Translations under genes and position numbers: made by a program | Notes under the pieces: generated by a model | What the model saw: the letters and a program-made list of their open reading frames with translations, nothing else | Database searches by the model: none | Told to the model about the DNA's origin: nothing | In this document: piece after piece, positions 33,529 through 42,896 of the stretch | Layout: every line of letters begins with the position of its first letter | Position numbering within the stretch: position 1 is the stretch's first letter | From: Bacilli bacterium | GTDB lineage: Bacteria > Bacillota_I > Bacilli_A > RF39 > UBA660 | NCBI GenBank assembly: GCA_017612805.1 | Contig: JAGAFD010000001.1 | Coordinates: 1 to 51,603 of the forward strand | Length of the DNA stretch: 51,603 nt | Reading direction: 5' to 3'

Positions 33529-33549
33529 ATTCCAATAAGGAATCTTTTT
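33527..33549 (+). terminator. terminator after the surface protein gene
   Basis: AGATTCC (33527-33533), loop AATAA, GGAATCT (33539-33545), then T4. It begins in the stop codon. Confidence 0.8.
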
Positions 33550-33572
33550 AATAATAAGATAAAGGTGATTAT

Positions 33573-36500
33573 ATGAAAAAGGTTATTGATGGTAATACAT
33601 TGTGTGGTAAAATTGCTTATTTTTTAAGTGAGTTATGTTTTGTATACCCAATAACACCATCTTCTCCGGGGGCTAGTGAAATTAATCGCTTAAATGAAAT
33701 AAAAAGTAAAAATTTATTTAATAGAGTAACCAAAACATATGAAATGCAAAGTGAAGCAGGGGTAGCTGGTGCTATGCATGGTGCTTTAATGGATGGAACC
33801 TTATGTTCAACCTTTACTTCTTCACAAGGGTTGCTTTTAATGATTCCTAATCTTTATAAAATGGCAGGAGAAAGTCTTCCTGGGGTAATTCATGTTGCAT
33901 CAAGAACCGTTGCTACGAATGCCTTATCTATTTTTGGGGATCACTCTGATATCTATGCCTGTAATAATACGGGTGTTTGTATACTTTCATCAGCTAATCT
34001 TGAAGACATTAAATATTTAGGTTTAATTGCTCACTTAGCCAGCATTAAAGGAAGTCTTCCTTTTATTCATTTTTATGATGGCTTTAGAACTAGTCATGAA
34101 TATAATGTAACTAATTTATTAGAAGATAAAGAATTACTAGAATTAATTGATTTTAACAAAATTAAAGAATTTAAAAAACATGCATTATCGCAAAATAAGT
34201 TTCAAAGAGGTATGAGTGTAAATGAAGATATTTATTTTCAAACTCTAGAAGCTAAAAATAATGATTATCAAAACATGGTTAAAATCGTTGATGATTACAT
34301 GAAAATGATTAATCAAAAATATCAAACTAACTATGAGCCATTTAGTTATTATGGTGCTAAGAATCCTAAACATCTTATTATTGCTATGGGTAGTGTAACG
34401 GACACCATCAAAGAAGTTATTGACTATGAAAATAGTTTAGGTAAAGAATATGGGTTAATAACAGTTTATTTATATCGCCCATTTAGTAAGGAATATTTAC
34501 TTAAAGTAATACCTGATTCAGTTAAAACAATTGCCGTTTTAGATAGAGCTAAAACAGCGGGAAGTAGAGAGCCATTATTCTTAGATGTTGCTTCATGTTT
34601 AATTGGTAAAGATATTAAACTAATTGGCGGAAGATATGGTTTATCTTCTAAAAATACTACTCCAGCACAAATTAAAGCGGTCTTTAATAATTTAGAAAAT
34701 GACTTATTAGATAACTTTACTATTGGTATTTTAGATGATGTTACAAACTTAAGTTTAACTATTCCTGATTATCAACTTAATACTAATAATCAAGAGATAA
34801 AATTATATGGTTATGGTTCAGATGGTTTAGTAACTTGTTCAAAAGATTTATTAAAAATTATTGGGGAAAATTCCGCAAAGTTTGTTAATGGCTATTTTGA
34901 ATATGATAGTAAAAAAAGTGGCGGCTTAACAATTGGACATTTACGTATTGGTGACCAAAAAATTAATGAACCATATTATGTTGATCATATTTCTTTAGTA
35001 GTTATTTCTGATGAGAATTATTTATTAAACAAAGTATTATTTGATAATGTATTACCTAATTCTAATGTTTTAATTAATACTAGTAAGAATATTAATGATT
35101 TAATATATAATGAAGCTAATGGTAATAAGATCAATGAATTAGCATTAAATATTTATACTATTGATGCTAATAAGATTGCTGCTGAAGCTAATATTCCAGG
35201 TAAGATTAGTATGATTATGGAAGCATGTATTTTAAAACTACTTGATTTAGAAAGTTTAATGCCAATATTAGAAGATAATATCAAAAAACGCTTTAGTGAT
35301 AAAGGCAGTGATGTTGTTAATAATAATTTAAGTGCAATTAAACATGCAATAGTAAAAAAACAAGAAGTTAATATTAGAAATATTATTCGTATTAATAATG
35401 ATCTTTTCTATCGTTTAATTAATCATCAAAGTAATGATTTAAAAGTTAGTGAAGTTTATGATTATAAAGATGGTATTTATCCTGGTGGTAAAGCTAGTTT
35501 AGTATTAAGTAATAAATCATTAGTACCAGTATGGAATAAAGATAAATGTAGTGGCTGTATGAAATGTAGTATCGTATGTCCATTTGGGGTATTAAGACCA
35601 GTTATTAATGATGAAGAAGGTATTCCTAAAAAAGACCAATATTTAAGAATTACCGTTAATGAAGATTTGTGTACTTCTTGTGGCTTATGTGTTAAAGCTT
35701 GTAATTTTGAAGCTTTAACTATGGGTAATAAAACTAATCAAGAAAAATATTTTGTTGATAAATATTTTAATCAAGGTAAATGTAGTGATAATACTATTCT
35801 TGATTTACAAACTGGACCATATCCATTCCAATATCCTAGTGCTTGTGCCGGATGTGGTGAAGTTAATTATTTAAAACTAATGGGTCAATTATTACAAGAT
35901 AAAATGGTTGTTGCTAATGCTACTGGCTGTTCATCAATTTATGGTGGATCAGCACCAGTAACTCCATACAACGTTCCATGGGCTAATTCATTATTTGAAG
36001 ATAATGCTGAATTTGGCATTGGTATTAAACGCAGTCTTGATTTAAAGAAACAATATGTTTTAGATTTAATTGAAGCATCGATTGAAAGTGTATCCGAAGA
36101 AACTAAAAAACTATATGAAGAGTATTTAGCAAATCAAGATAATTATGATATAATAAAGAATGTAATAGATAGCATAAAGGACTTAGATATTCCTAAAGAA
36201 TTAAAAGATAACTTGAATTATTTATTACCAAAAACGGTGGTTATTGCCGGTGGCGATGGCTGGGCTTATGATATTGGCTTTAACGGTATTGATCAAGCTT
36301 TATCTAGCAATTTAGACATCAATATTTTAGTTTTAGACACTGAAGGCTATTCTAATACTGGTGGTCAAGCATCAAAAGCATCACCACAAGCAGCATCTTT
36401 AGAATTCCAAAACTTAGGAAAGAAAAATCCTAAAAAAGATTTATTTAAGATTGCCATCTCTTATCCAAATGTTTATGTTGCTGAAACATCTTATTTAGCA

Positions 36501-36860
36501 AATCCAATGCATACCTTTAAAGTATTTAAAGAGGCAATTAATCATAAAGGGCCTTCAATTATTATTTGTTATGCAACTTGTATTGAACATGGTATCAATT
36601 GTGGTTTATCTTCATCAATAGAAGAACAAAAATTATTAATTGATAGTGGTTATGAAATCTTAATGCATTATGATAATAAATTAATAATTGATAGTAAAGA
36701 ACCTGACTTCACTAAATTAGATCAAGTATTTGATCGCGAAGTTAGATATAAAAAATTAAAAAATAAAAATAAAGATATTTATGATGAATTAGTAAGTCTT
36801 AATAAAGAGGCGATTATTAATCGTTATAATTATTATAAGGAGCTTGGTAGTAATGAGTAG
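33573..36860 (+). CDS. nifJ: pyruvate:ferredoxin/flavodoxin oxidoreductase
   Basis: 1095 residues, the fused single-chain form. The N-terminal pyruvate-binding domain has Y-P-I-T-P-S-S-P (about 26-33). Domains II-IV follow, then two 4Fe-4S clusters, C-S-G-C-M-K-C-S-I-V-C-P (about 656-667) and C-T-S-C-G-L-C-V-K-A-C-N (about 701-712). The thiamine diphosphate domain has C-A-G-C-G-E and G-G-D-G-W-A-Y-D-I-G (about 890-899), with D-T-E-G-Y-S-N-T-G-G-Q as the ThDP/Mg motif. It converts pyruvate and CoA to acetyl-CoA, CO2 and reduced ferredoxin, marking an anaerobe. It is slightly shorter than the typical 1170. RBS AAAGGTGAT. Confidence 0.97.
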   Translation: MKKVIDGNTLCGKIAYFLSELCFVYPITPSSPGASEINRLNEIKSKNLFNRVTKTYEMQSEAGVAGAMHGALMDGTLCSTFTSSQGLLLMIPNLYKMAGESLPGVIHVASRTVATNALSIFGDHSDIYACNNTGVCILSSANLEDIKYLGLIAHLASIKGSLPFIHFYDGFRTSHEYNVTNLLEDKELLELIDFNKIKEFKKHALSQNKFQRGMSVNEDIYFQTLEAKNNDYQNMVKIVDDYMKMINQKYQTNYEPFSYYGAKNPKHLIIAMGSVTDTIKEVIDYENSLGKEYGLITVYLYRPFSKEYLLKVIPDSVKTIAVLDRAKTAGSREPLFLDVASCLIGKDIKLIGGRYGLSSKNTTPAQIKAVFNNLENDLLDNFTIGILDDVTNLSLTIPDYQLNTNNQEIKLYGYGSDGLVTCSKDLLKIIGENSAKFVNGYFEYDSKKSGGLTIGHLRIGDQKINEPYYVDHISLVVISDENYLLNKVLFDNVLPNSNVLINTSKNINDLIYNEANGNKINELALNIYTIDANKIAAEANIPGKISMIMEACILKLLDLESLMPILEDNIKKRFSDKGSDVVNNNLSAIKHAIVKKQEVNIRNIIRINNDLFYRLINHQSNDLKVSEVYDYKDGIYPGGKASLVLSNKSLVPVWNKDKCSGCMKCSIVCPFGVLRPVINDEEGIPKKDQYLRITVNEDLCTSCGLCVKACNFEALTMGNKTNQEKYFVDKYFNQGKCSDNTILDLQTGPYPFQYPSACAGCGEVNYLKLMGQLLQDKMVVANATGCSSIYGGSAPVTPYNVPWANSLFEDNAEFGIGIKRSLDLKKQYVLDLIEASIESVSEETKKLYEEYLANQDNYDIIKNVIDSIKDLDIPKELKDNLNYLLPKTVVIAGGDGWAYDIGFNGIDQALSSNLDINILVLDTEGYSNTGGQASKASPQAASLEFQNLGKKNPKKDLFKIAISYPNVYVAETSYLANPMHTFKVFKEAINHKGPSIIICYATCIEHGINCGLSSSIEEQKLLIDSGYEILMHYDNKLIIDSKEPDFTKLDQVFDREVRYKKLKNKNKDIYDELVSLNKEAIINRYNYYKELGSNE

Positions 36861-37047
36861 TGATCCAATAATAGAAGATTATCGTAAAAAGCTATTAGAG
36901 CTTCGTAGGCAAGAAGTATTTGCAAAGATGAGTAACGGGCCAAAACGTGAAAAAGTATTATTACAAATTGAACAAGAAATACTTAAAGTAAGAAAAGGTT
37001 TGGCTAAACGTCAAACGGAATTGGTAATTAGCAAAAAAGGATTATAA
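36853..37047 (+). CDS. small coiled-coil protein of unknown function
   Basis: 64 residues, highly charged (K, R, E), predicted as one or two long helices from residue 5 to 55, no membrane segment. ATG 36853 overlaps the last 8 nt of nifJ and follows AAGGAG, so it is translationally coupled to nifJ. No family recognised; a regulatory or assembly partner of the oxidoreductase is conceivable but only from position. Confidence 0.55.
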   Translation: MSSDPIIEDYRKKLLELRRQEVFAKMSNGPKREKVLLQIEQEILKVRKGLAKRQTELVISKKGL

Positions 37048-37066
37048 AAGAAGGAAGGTGATAATA

Positions 37067-38872
37067 ATGAAAAAAGAAATGATCGTAATAGTTTCTTCAT
37101 TATTTGTCACGCTTGCTTCTATTTTATTGGTTAGTTATGCTTATTTTAGGCCTAAAAGAGCTGCGCAACCAGTAACTACCTCTAGTGCGGCGGTCGTTAG
37201 TAAAGTAGTAGGATTAAATGCTAGTTACGAAAATAATTTAGCTAGTGTATTTCAAAATTTAGTTCCTAGTAAAGATGAATATGCTTTAACTAATAACCCT
37301 GGTTTTTCATTTAGTGTAACTAATACATCTAATGGCCGTGTATGTTATAAAATCATATTAGAAGAAGACGCTTTAGGATCAAATGAAGTAAAATTAAATA
37401 GTGCCTTTTTAAAAATAAATATCTCTAAAGCTGGAGAGCCTGATATTGATAATACTTATTATTATGCTGAATTAGATCAAGGAATTATTATGACTTCATT
37501 TATTGGGGTTAATGAAACTCAAGAATATGTTATAAAAGCTTGGATTGATGAGGATGCTCCAATGATTATTAAAGGTAAAAGTCTTAACTTACATATTGCT
37601 TTAGATTTATTTAGTGAACCAGTTTCTAAATCAGCTGAAAAATATTTCCGTGATCATAATAATTTGAAAGATGCGATTCGTTGTGAATTAGATTATACTA
37701 ATTGTGGAACAGGTAATATCACGGATCTAAATACTGTTATTAGTAGTAATAGTGAATCAGTAATTATTTTAACTAAAGATATTGAATTTGACGATGATGA
37801 TGATAAAATCGTTATTCCATCTGGTCGTTCAGTAGTATTTGATTTAAACGGTTATAAAATTAAAAAGACTGATCGAAAAGCTATTTTTGAAAATGCGGGT
37901 AACTTACGAATTATTGATAGTATGCATACTGGTAAAGTTGTTAATACATATGACGGTTCAAACGGTTATACGGTTACAACAACTGGTTATTTAATTATTG
38001 AAGGGGGAACCTTTATAACCAATAGTGGTACTGTTGTCTTAATTGGAACATCAACTACCGCTACTGGAAAAGCGGAATTAAAACCGTCTTCTGTTTTTAA
38101 AGAATTAAATAAAGAAGGATCAGGATTAATATTTGATATTTATTCTGCTGATTCATCACCATTAAAAACTAATTGCGTAGCAATATCTAAATCTACTAAC
38201 TCGGTATTTGATAATAATGAAGCCATATCGGGTACGGTTAAAATTTATGGTGGTAAATATATTCATTTCTTCAGACGTGTTATTCATGGAAAATATACAA
38301 TGAATTATAATATTGTACCAACTGACCCTTTATATATTGGATCATATGGTGGTGATAGTTATGGAGCAATTGTTAATAAAGGTTCTGGAACTTTTAATAT
38401 CAATGCAACACCAGCAGTGGTTTGTAACGAAAACCCTAATGATACCACTTCAGGAATGTGTGCTTATGCCGCAAGTTATTATGATTCTCATGATGATGGT
38501 CGAGCTAACAACTATGCATTAGCTAACTGGGAAGATGGTGTTATTAACGCTTTAGGCGGTACATATAATGGTGATAAAGTTTCCGTATTCAATAATAAAA
38601 ACGGTACGCTTAATATTATGAGTGCAAAAATAATTAGTAATCGTTATGGTATCCAAAATAATAGTTCATCAAGTTATTCTGGGATTCTTAATATGTGTAA
38701 TATAACTTTTAGTGGTAATCCATCTCGATATGATATTTCTGCTGAAGGGTTAGGGCAAGTAGCATACCATGATGTAACATTTAGTAATGGTACACAAACC
38801 CCATCGTCAAATTCAATTGAAGATGATAACCATGTCATAACTTTAACCGATCACTGTGTATTAACTAATTAA
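37067..38872 (+). CDS. large exported beta-helix-like surface protein
   Basis: 601 residues. Signal/anchor segment about 4-25 (V-S-Y-A-Y-F follows), then a beta-sandwich-like domain (about 45-185) similar in style to the 32959 protein. The right-handed beta-helix-like repeat region (about 210-590) has recurring G-G-T/K-Y, V-x-I/F-N-N and G-T/S-L-N-I steps, as in parallel-beta-helix adhesins and lyases. No catalytic residues identified, and no LPxTG or other C-terminal anchor. ATG 37067 follows GGAAGGTGATAATA. An adhesin or envelope structural protein is the best guess. Confidence 0.6.
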   Translation: MKKEMIVIVSSLFVTLASILLVSYAYFRPKRAAQPVTTSSAAVVSKVVGLNASYENNLASVFQNLVPSKDEYALTNNPGFSFSVTNTSNGRVCYKIILEEDALGSNEVKLNSAFLKINISKAGEPDIDNTYYYAELDQGIIMTSFIGVNETQEYVIKAWIDEDAPMIIKGKSLNLHIALDLFSEPVSKSAEKYFRDHNNLKDAIRCELDYTNCGTGNITDLNTVISSNSESVIILTKDIEFDDDDDKIVIPSGRSVVFDLNGYKIKKTDRKAIFENAGNLRIIDSMHTGKVVNTYDGSNGYTVTTTGYLIIEGGTFITNSGTVVLIGTSTTATGKAELKPSSVFKELNKEGSGLIFDIYSADSSPLKTNCVAISKSTNSVFDNNEAISGTVKIYGGKYIHFFRRVIHGKYTMNYNIVPTDPLYIGSYGGDSYGAIVNKGSGTFNINATPAVVCNENPNDTTSGMCAYAASYYDSHDDGRANNYALANWEDGVINALGGTYNGDKVSVFNNKNGTLNIMSAKIISNRYGIQNNSSSSYSGILNMCNITFSGNPSRYDISAEGLGQVAYHDVTFSNGTQTPSSNSIEDDNHVITLTDHCVLTN

Positions 38873-38901
38873 TTGCATTTTTTAAATAATTGTATTATAA
38901 T
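38873..38901 (+). promoter_or_regulatory. promoter of the thrS T-box transcript
   Basis: TTGCAT (38873-38878), 17-nt spacer, TATAAT (38896-38901). It starts directly after the stop codon of the preceding gene. Confidence 0.8.
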
Positions 38902-38907
38902 TAACAC

Positions 38908-39102
38908 ATAAATCAATGAAGAGAGACACGATTTATATTATTGATTAATAGAGAGTTTATGGTTGGTGGAAATAAACATGATTGATATAAATTACTACTT
39001 TCTGAGAGAATTAATAAATTCCGGGTAATTCCGTTAAAGATTTAAGAGTTAATTAGAGGATGGTACCGTGCGTTAAGCACTCCTTAGGTACCATCTTTTT
39101 TT
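38908..39102 (+). promoter_or_regulatory. T-box riboswitch, threonine type
   Basis: Leader from about 38908. Stem I elements are AGAGAG, GGTTGGTGG and the region before CTTTCTGAGAG, in which ACT at 38994-38996 (Thr codon) is the likely specifier followed by the conserved purine. The T-box core GATGGTACCG (39059-39068) contains TGGT for pairing with the tRNA acceptor end. GATGGTACC (39059-39067) and GGTACCATC (39087-39095) form the terminator, followed by T7. Uncharged tRNA-Thr would favour the antiterminator and turn on thrS. Confidence 0.92.
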
Positions 39103-39123
39103 ATTTAGAAAGAAGGAAGACAA

Positions 39124-40875
39124 ATGATAAATTTTAAAGAAGATAAAGAATTAATGCCATTAAATCACTCTTGTGCACACGTTATGGCGCAAGCGGTAAA
39201 ACACTTATTTCCAAATGCTAAGTTTTGGGTAGGACCAGTAATTGAAGAAGGATTCTACTATGACATGGATTTAGGAGACAAAGTGCTTAGTGAAGAAGAT
39301 ATTGATGCTATTTCTAAAGAAATGAAAAAAATCATTAAAGATGGAAAAAGAATCGTAAGACAAGAAATAACTCGTGAAGAAGCACTAGCAATGTTTAAAG
39401 ATGATCCATATAAAATTGATTTAATTAATAATATGGATGATGATACTAACATTACTTGTTATACGCAAGGTGATTATACCGATCTTTGTCGTGGACCACA
39501 CGTTGAAACTGTTAAGGAATGTAAGTATTTTAAATTAATTAAGTTTAGTGGCGCTTATTGGAAAGGTGATGCTAAAAATAAAATGCTTCAACGTATCTAT
39601 GGGGTATGTTTTAAAACAGAAGAAGATTTAAACAATCATTTACAAGAATTAGAAGAAGCAAAAGAAAGAGATCATCGAAAAATAGGTAAAGATTTAGATA
39701 TCTTTATGACACATGATTTGGTTGGTAAGGGAATGCCTTTATGGTTACCAAATGGGGCAATCGTTCGTAAACAATTAGAAAATTATATTTATGAAAAAGA
39801 AAGAAAGATGGGTTATAAACATGTTTATACTCCTTGTGTAGGTACCGTTGATTTATATAAAACATCTGGACACTGGGATCATTATCAAGAAAACATGTTC
39901 CCTAAAATGCAAGTTGATGAAGAAGAATTTGTGCTTCGTCCAATGAATTGCCCACACCATATGTTAGTTTATGGCAATGATATTCATTCTTATAAAGAAC
40001 TTCCAATCCGTATTGGTGAATTTGCTACTGACTTTAGATATGAAGCATCTGGTGCGGTAAAAGGATTAGAACGTGTTAGATGTATGTGTCAAAATGATGC
40101 CCATTTATTTGTAAGACCAGATCAAATTGGCGATGAGTTTAAAAAAGTAGTATCTTTAATCTTAGATGTATATCATGATTTTGGTATTAAGAATTATAAG
40201 TTTAGATTATCATTACGTGATAAAGCTGATAAAGAAAAATATTTTGATGATGATGATATGTGGAATGAAGCTGAATCTAAATTAAGAAGCGTATTAAATG
40301 AATTAGGAGTAGAATACTTTGAAGCTATTGGTGAAGCTGCATTCTATGGACCTAAATTAGATGTTGAAGTAAAACCAGCTGTTGGACCAGAAGTAACTTT
40401 ATCAACATGTCAATTAGATTTCTTACTTCCAAGAAGATTTAATTTAAGTTATATTGATTCCAATGGTGAAAAACAAACACCAATTGTACTACATCGTGCA
40501 ATATTTGGAACATTCGATCGTTTCACTGCATTTATTTTAGAAGAAACTAAAGGAGCCCTTCCTTTATGGCTTTCTCCAACCCAAATTAAAATCTTACCAG
40601 TTAATAATGAATATCACTTAGATTATGCTACGGATTTATATAATAAATTAATTAACTTAGATTTTAGAACAACCCTTGATAGCCGTGAAGAAAAAGTTGG
40701 TTATAGAATGCGTGAAGCCGTTATTACTAAAACCCCAATTACTTTAATAATTGGTCAAAATGAAGTGGATAATAACTTAGTTTCATACCGTTTATATGGT
40801 AGTGAAGAAACTAAGACTGTTACTTATGATGAATTTGTAACATACATAACTAATCGTATTAAAGAATATAAATAA
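39124..40875 (+). CDS. thrS: threonyl-tRNA synthetase lacking the TGS domain
   Basis: 583 residues; typical bacterial ThrRS has about 640. The sequence starts directly with the editing domain (N-H-S-C-A-H at 14-19, later C-Y-T-Q-G-D-Y-T-D-L-C-R-G-P-H). The class II catalytic core with R-P-M-N-C-P-H-H (zinc Cys, about 277-284) and the anticodon-binding domain (about 480-583) follow. The usual N-terminal TGS domain is missing. There is no upstream in-frame extension, since the T-box terminator lies 22 nt before the ATG. It charges tRNA-Thr. Regulation is by the T-box leader. Confidence 0.96.
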   Translation: MINFKEDKELMPLNHSCAHVMAQAVKHLFPNAKFWVGPVIEEGFYYDMDLGDKVLSEEDIDAISKEMKKIIKDGKRIVRQEITREEALAMFKDDPYKIDLINNMDDDTNITCYTQGDYTDLCRGPHVETVKECKYFKLIKFSGAYWKGDAKNKMLQRIYGVCFKTEEDLNNHLQELEEAKERDHRKIGKDLDIFMTHDLVGKGMPLWLPNGAIVRKQLENYIYEKERKMGYKHVYTPCVGTVDLYKTSGHWDHYQENMFPKMQVDEEEFVLRPMNCPHHMLVYGNDIHSYKELPIRIGEFATDFRYEASGAVKGLERVRCMCQNDAHLFVRPDQIGDEFKKVVSLILDVYHDFGIKNYKFRLSLRDKADKEKYFDDDDMWNEAESKLRSVLNELGVEYFEAIGEAAFYGPKLDVEVKPAVGPEVTLSTCQLDFLLPRRFNLSYIDSNGEKQTPIVLHRAIFGTFDRFTAFILEETKGALPLWLSPTQIKILPVNNEYHLDYATDLYNKLINLDFRTTLDSREEKVGYRMREAVITKTPITLIIGQNEVDNNLVSYRLYGSEETKTVTYDEFVTYITNRIKEYK

Positions 40876-40893
40876 TTATTAGGGGGATGCTAG

Positions 40894-41643
40894 ATGAAAA
40901 AGATTAATATAAATGCTAAACTAATTAAAATAATCTCATTAAGTATTGGAATATCTTTATTATCTAGCATTGCTTGTAATAAAGATAATATAGAAGAACC
41001 AAATCCAACATTTGAAATATCTCGTGAATTAGAAGATGGCTCTTTTTATAATTATATCTATGATTATAAAACTAAAACGGATATTAATGGACTTACTATT
41101 ATTAATTATGCTTATGATAAAGAAGATAGTAAGAATTATCATTTAATTCGTATTAAATATAATAATCTAATAAATGAAGCAACCGATATTAATGAAATTA
41201 GAAAAATATTAGAAGATTTTAAAAAAGCTATGGATGAAAATGCTTTAATCGCATTAAATAAGTATCATAATGCTAATCAATATTTTCATGATAATGAAGC
41301 TTATTTATACGAATTATATGAAACTTATGAGAATTTAGATTTAGATAAGATTCCGGAAAATGAAGAAAGTATTTATAAAGCTATATATAATGCGGATAAC
41401 TATAGTGTGGTAATCACTAATAATGTTAATATTATTGGTGATGATGGATTCATTATTTATATTAATGAAACGGATAATATGTTTAGTGATTATCAACATG
41501 AACGCATTGGCAAGTCTGGCAGTTTTGTCTTAAATACTAAAGAAGCTAATGAAGCATATTTGAAGCGCGTTAATGAATTTGAACCATTAATATTAAATGA
41601 AGAAGATTTAAGTAAAGTATATAGTAAAAAAATGGTCAAGTAA
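40894..41643 (+). CDS. putative lipoprotein of unknown function
   Basis: 249 residues. Basic N-terminus, hydrophobic h-region (about 11-25) and a lipobox-like S-S-I-A-C with Cys at about 28; Leu at -3 is not present, so lipidation is probable but not certain. The mature part is acidic, Tyr/Asn-rich and helical in the middle. It shares its architecture with the next gene (lipid-anchored, then acidic helical domain with N-E-A-x-D ... A-K/D repeats), but clear homology is not seen. 18 nt after thrS, RBS AGGGGGA. No domain recognised. Confidence 0.55.
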   Translation: MKKININAKLIKIISLSIGISLLSSIACNKDNIEEPNPTFEISRELEDGSFYNYIYDYKTKTDINGLTIINYAYDKEDSKNYHLIRIKYNNLINEATDINEIRKILEDFKKAMDENALIALNKYHNANQYFHDNEAYLYELYETYENLDLDKIPENEESIYKAIYNADNYSVVITNNVNIIGDDGFIIYINETDNMFSDYQHERIGKSGSFVLNTKEANEAYLKRVNEFEPLILNEEDLSKVYSKKMVK

Positions 41644-41655
41644 TTTTTAGTTAAC

Positions 41656-41684
41656 TTGCTTATTTAAAGAATATATACTAAAAT
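41656..41684 (+). promoter_or_regulatory. promoter of the 41709 lipoprotein gene
   Basis: TTGCTT (41656-41661), 17-nt spacer, TAAAAT (41679-41684). Confidence 0.7.
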
Positions 41685-41708
41685 ATTAATAGTAGAGGAG
41701 GTATTCTT

Positions 41709-42716
41709 ATGGCTAAGAATATTACTGCTAATAAAAAAATGATCAAATTATTGAAAAAAGCACAATTTGGTTTGGCAACAGCAGCATCAGTATTTACTTT
41801 AGCAGGATGTGCTAATAACAATAATAAAGTTGTTGAAGAACCAATTCCGGTTGAAACTGAACTTCCTGAAGTAAAACCAGAAGAAGAAAACAAAAATATA
41901 ATTACTGTAGAACCACAAAAGGTTTACGAAAAAGATGGTTCAATATCTTATTATGCTCCAGAAGGTTTTGTACTTCGCCAAGATGAAAACGGAGAATACT
42001 ATTGTGAAAAAGAAGTGACTGATGAATATCAACCAACTTCAAATCAACAAGCTGAAGATTCAATGATTGAAGAATATGTTGCTCTAAAAGCTCGCGAGAT
42101 GGATGGTTATAGTGTTACTTCAATGGTTGATGGAATTGAAGTTAAGAACTTTATGTATTCACCAACCAATGATATCTATGATATTCGTCTTGATTATGCA
42201 GCAAAGATTGCTGATGCGAAAACTAAAGATGAAGCTGATCAATTATTTAATGAAGGTAAAAGGGCATTTGAAAAAGCCGTTTATCAAAATCGCTTAGATT
42301 ATGAAAATGCGAAAACAAATTATGAAGCTAAACGTCGTGATGTAGTTGATGATTATACCAGATTCTCTGGATTTGATTTCTATCGTAATGATGGTCAAGA
42401 TATCAGCGATTTAGAGCAATGTGGTGGAATGTATGAATTTGATAACAAAGTGGTTATTGCTAATTCATATCATTTAGTAGTTTGGTATAAAGATACGGGA
42501 GCTTTATTAATAATTTCACCAGAACCAAATCATACGGCTCCGGGAATTATTAAAGTAGGTAACGTTGGTACTTATTATGAATATGATAAATCTTACATGG
42601 AAAAAATATTAAAAGATTATCAAAATCGCGGAATAAAAACCATTTCTAAAGAAGAATTAGAAAGCCATGGTTGTTATTTCTCGCTAGATTTTTCACAACC
42701 CGTGATAAGATTATAA
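41709..42716 (+). CDS. lipoprotein of unknown function
   Basis: 335 residues. The signal peptide ends in a classical lipobox, T-L-A-G-C (Cys about 34), followed by a Pro/Glu-rich spacer (E-E-P-I-P-V-E-T-E-L-P-E-V). The body contains a helical part (about 110-220, rich in A, K, E, D) and a C-terminal part with one conserved-looking C (in L-E-Q-C-G-G) and H-T-A-P-G. No enzymatic motif recognised. Strong RBS AGAGGAGGT. Likely attached to the outer face of the membrane. Confidence 0.65.
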   Translation: MAKNITANKKMIKLLKKAQFGLATAASVFTLAGCANNNNKVVEEPIPVETELPEVKPEEENKNIITVEPQKVYEKDGSISYYAPEGFVLRQDENGEYYCEKEVTDEYQPTSNQQAEDSMIEEYVALKAREMDGYSVTSMVDGIEVKNFMYSPTNDIYDIRLDYAAKIADAKTKDEADQLFNEGKRAFEKAVYQNRLDYENAKTNYEAKRRDVVDDYTRFSGFDFYRNDGQDISDLEQCGGMYEFDNKVVIANSYHLVVWYKDTGALLIISPEPNHTAPGIIKVGNVGTYYEYDKSYMEKILKDYQNRGIKTISKEELESHGCYFSLDFSQPVIRL

Positions 42717-42721
42717 AAAAC

Positions 42722-42750
42722 TTGACAAATAAAGAATAATAACGTATATT
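42722..42750 (+). promoter_or_regulatory. promoter of infC-rpmI-rplT
   Basis: Perfect TTGACA (42722-42727), 17-nt spacer, TATATT (42745-42750). It lies directly after the lipoprotein gene stop. Confidence 0.85.
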
Positions 42751-42756
42751 ATTATC

Positions 42757-42896
42757 GTTATATAAAAAAAGGAAAGCGATTATTAGATCCACCTGATTAC
42801 CAAAGGTAATAGGTAAAATGCCAAAGAATTAATAAGATTAATAGGCAAGGTGGATACTAGGTATCTACCTTTTTTAATGTATGGAGGTGCATTTAT
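42757..42896 (+). promoter_or_regulatory. infC leader (L20-leader-like attenuator)
   Basis: ATCCACCT (42786-42793) can pair with AGGTGGAT (42848-42855) as a long-range antiterminator. GGTGGATAC (42849-42857) can instead pair with GTATCTACC (42861-42869), followed by T6, as a terminator. TTACC-AAA-GGTAA forms a small internal hairpin. This mutually exclusive design and the gene order match the L20-responsive leader of Firmicute infC operons, where excess L20 favours termination. Confidence 0.8.
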
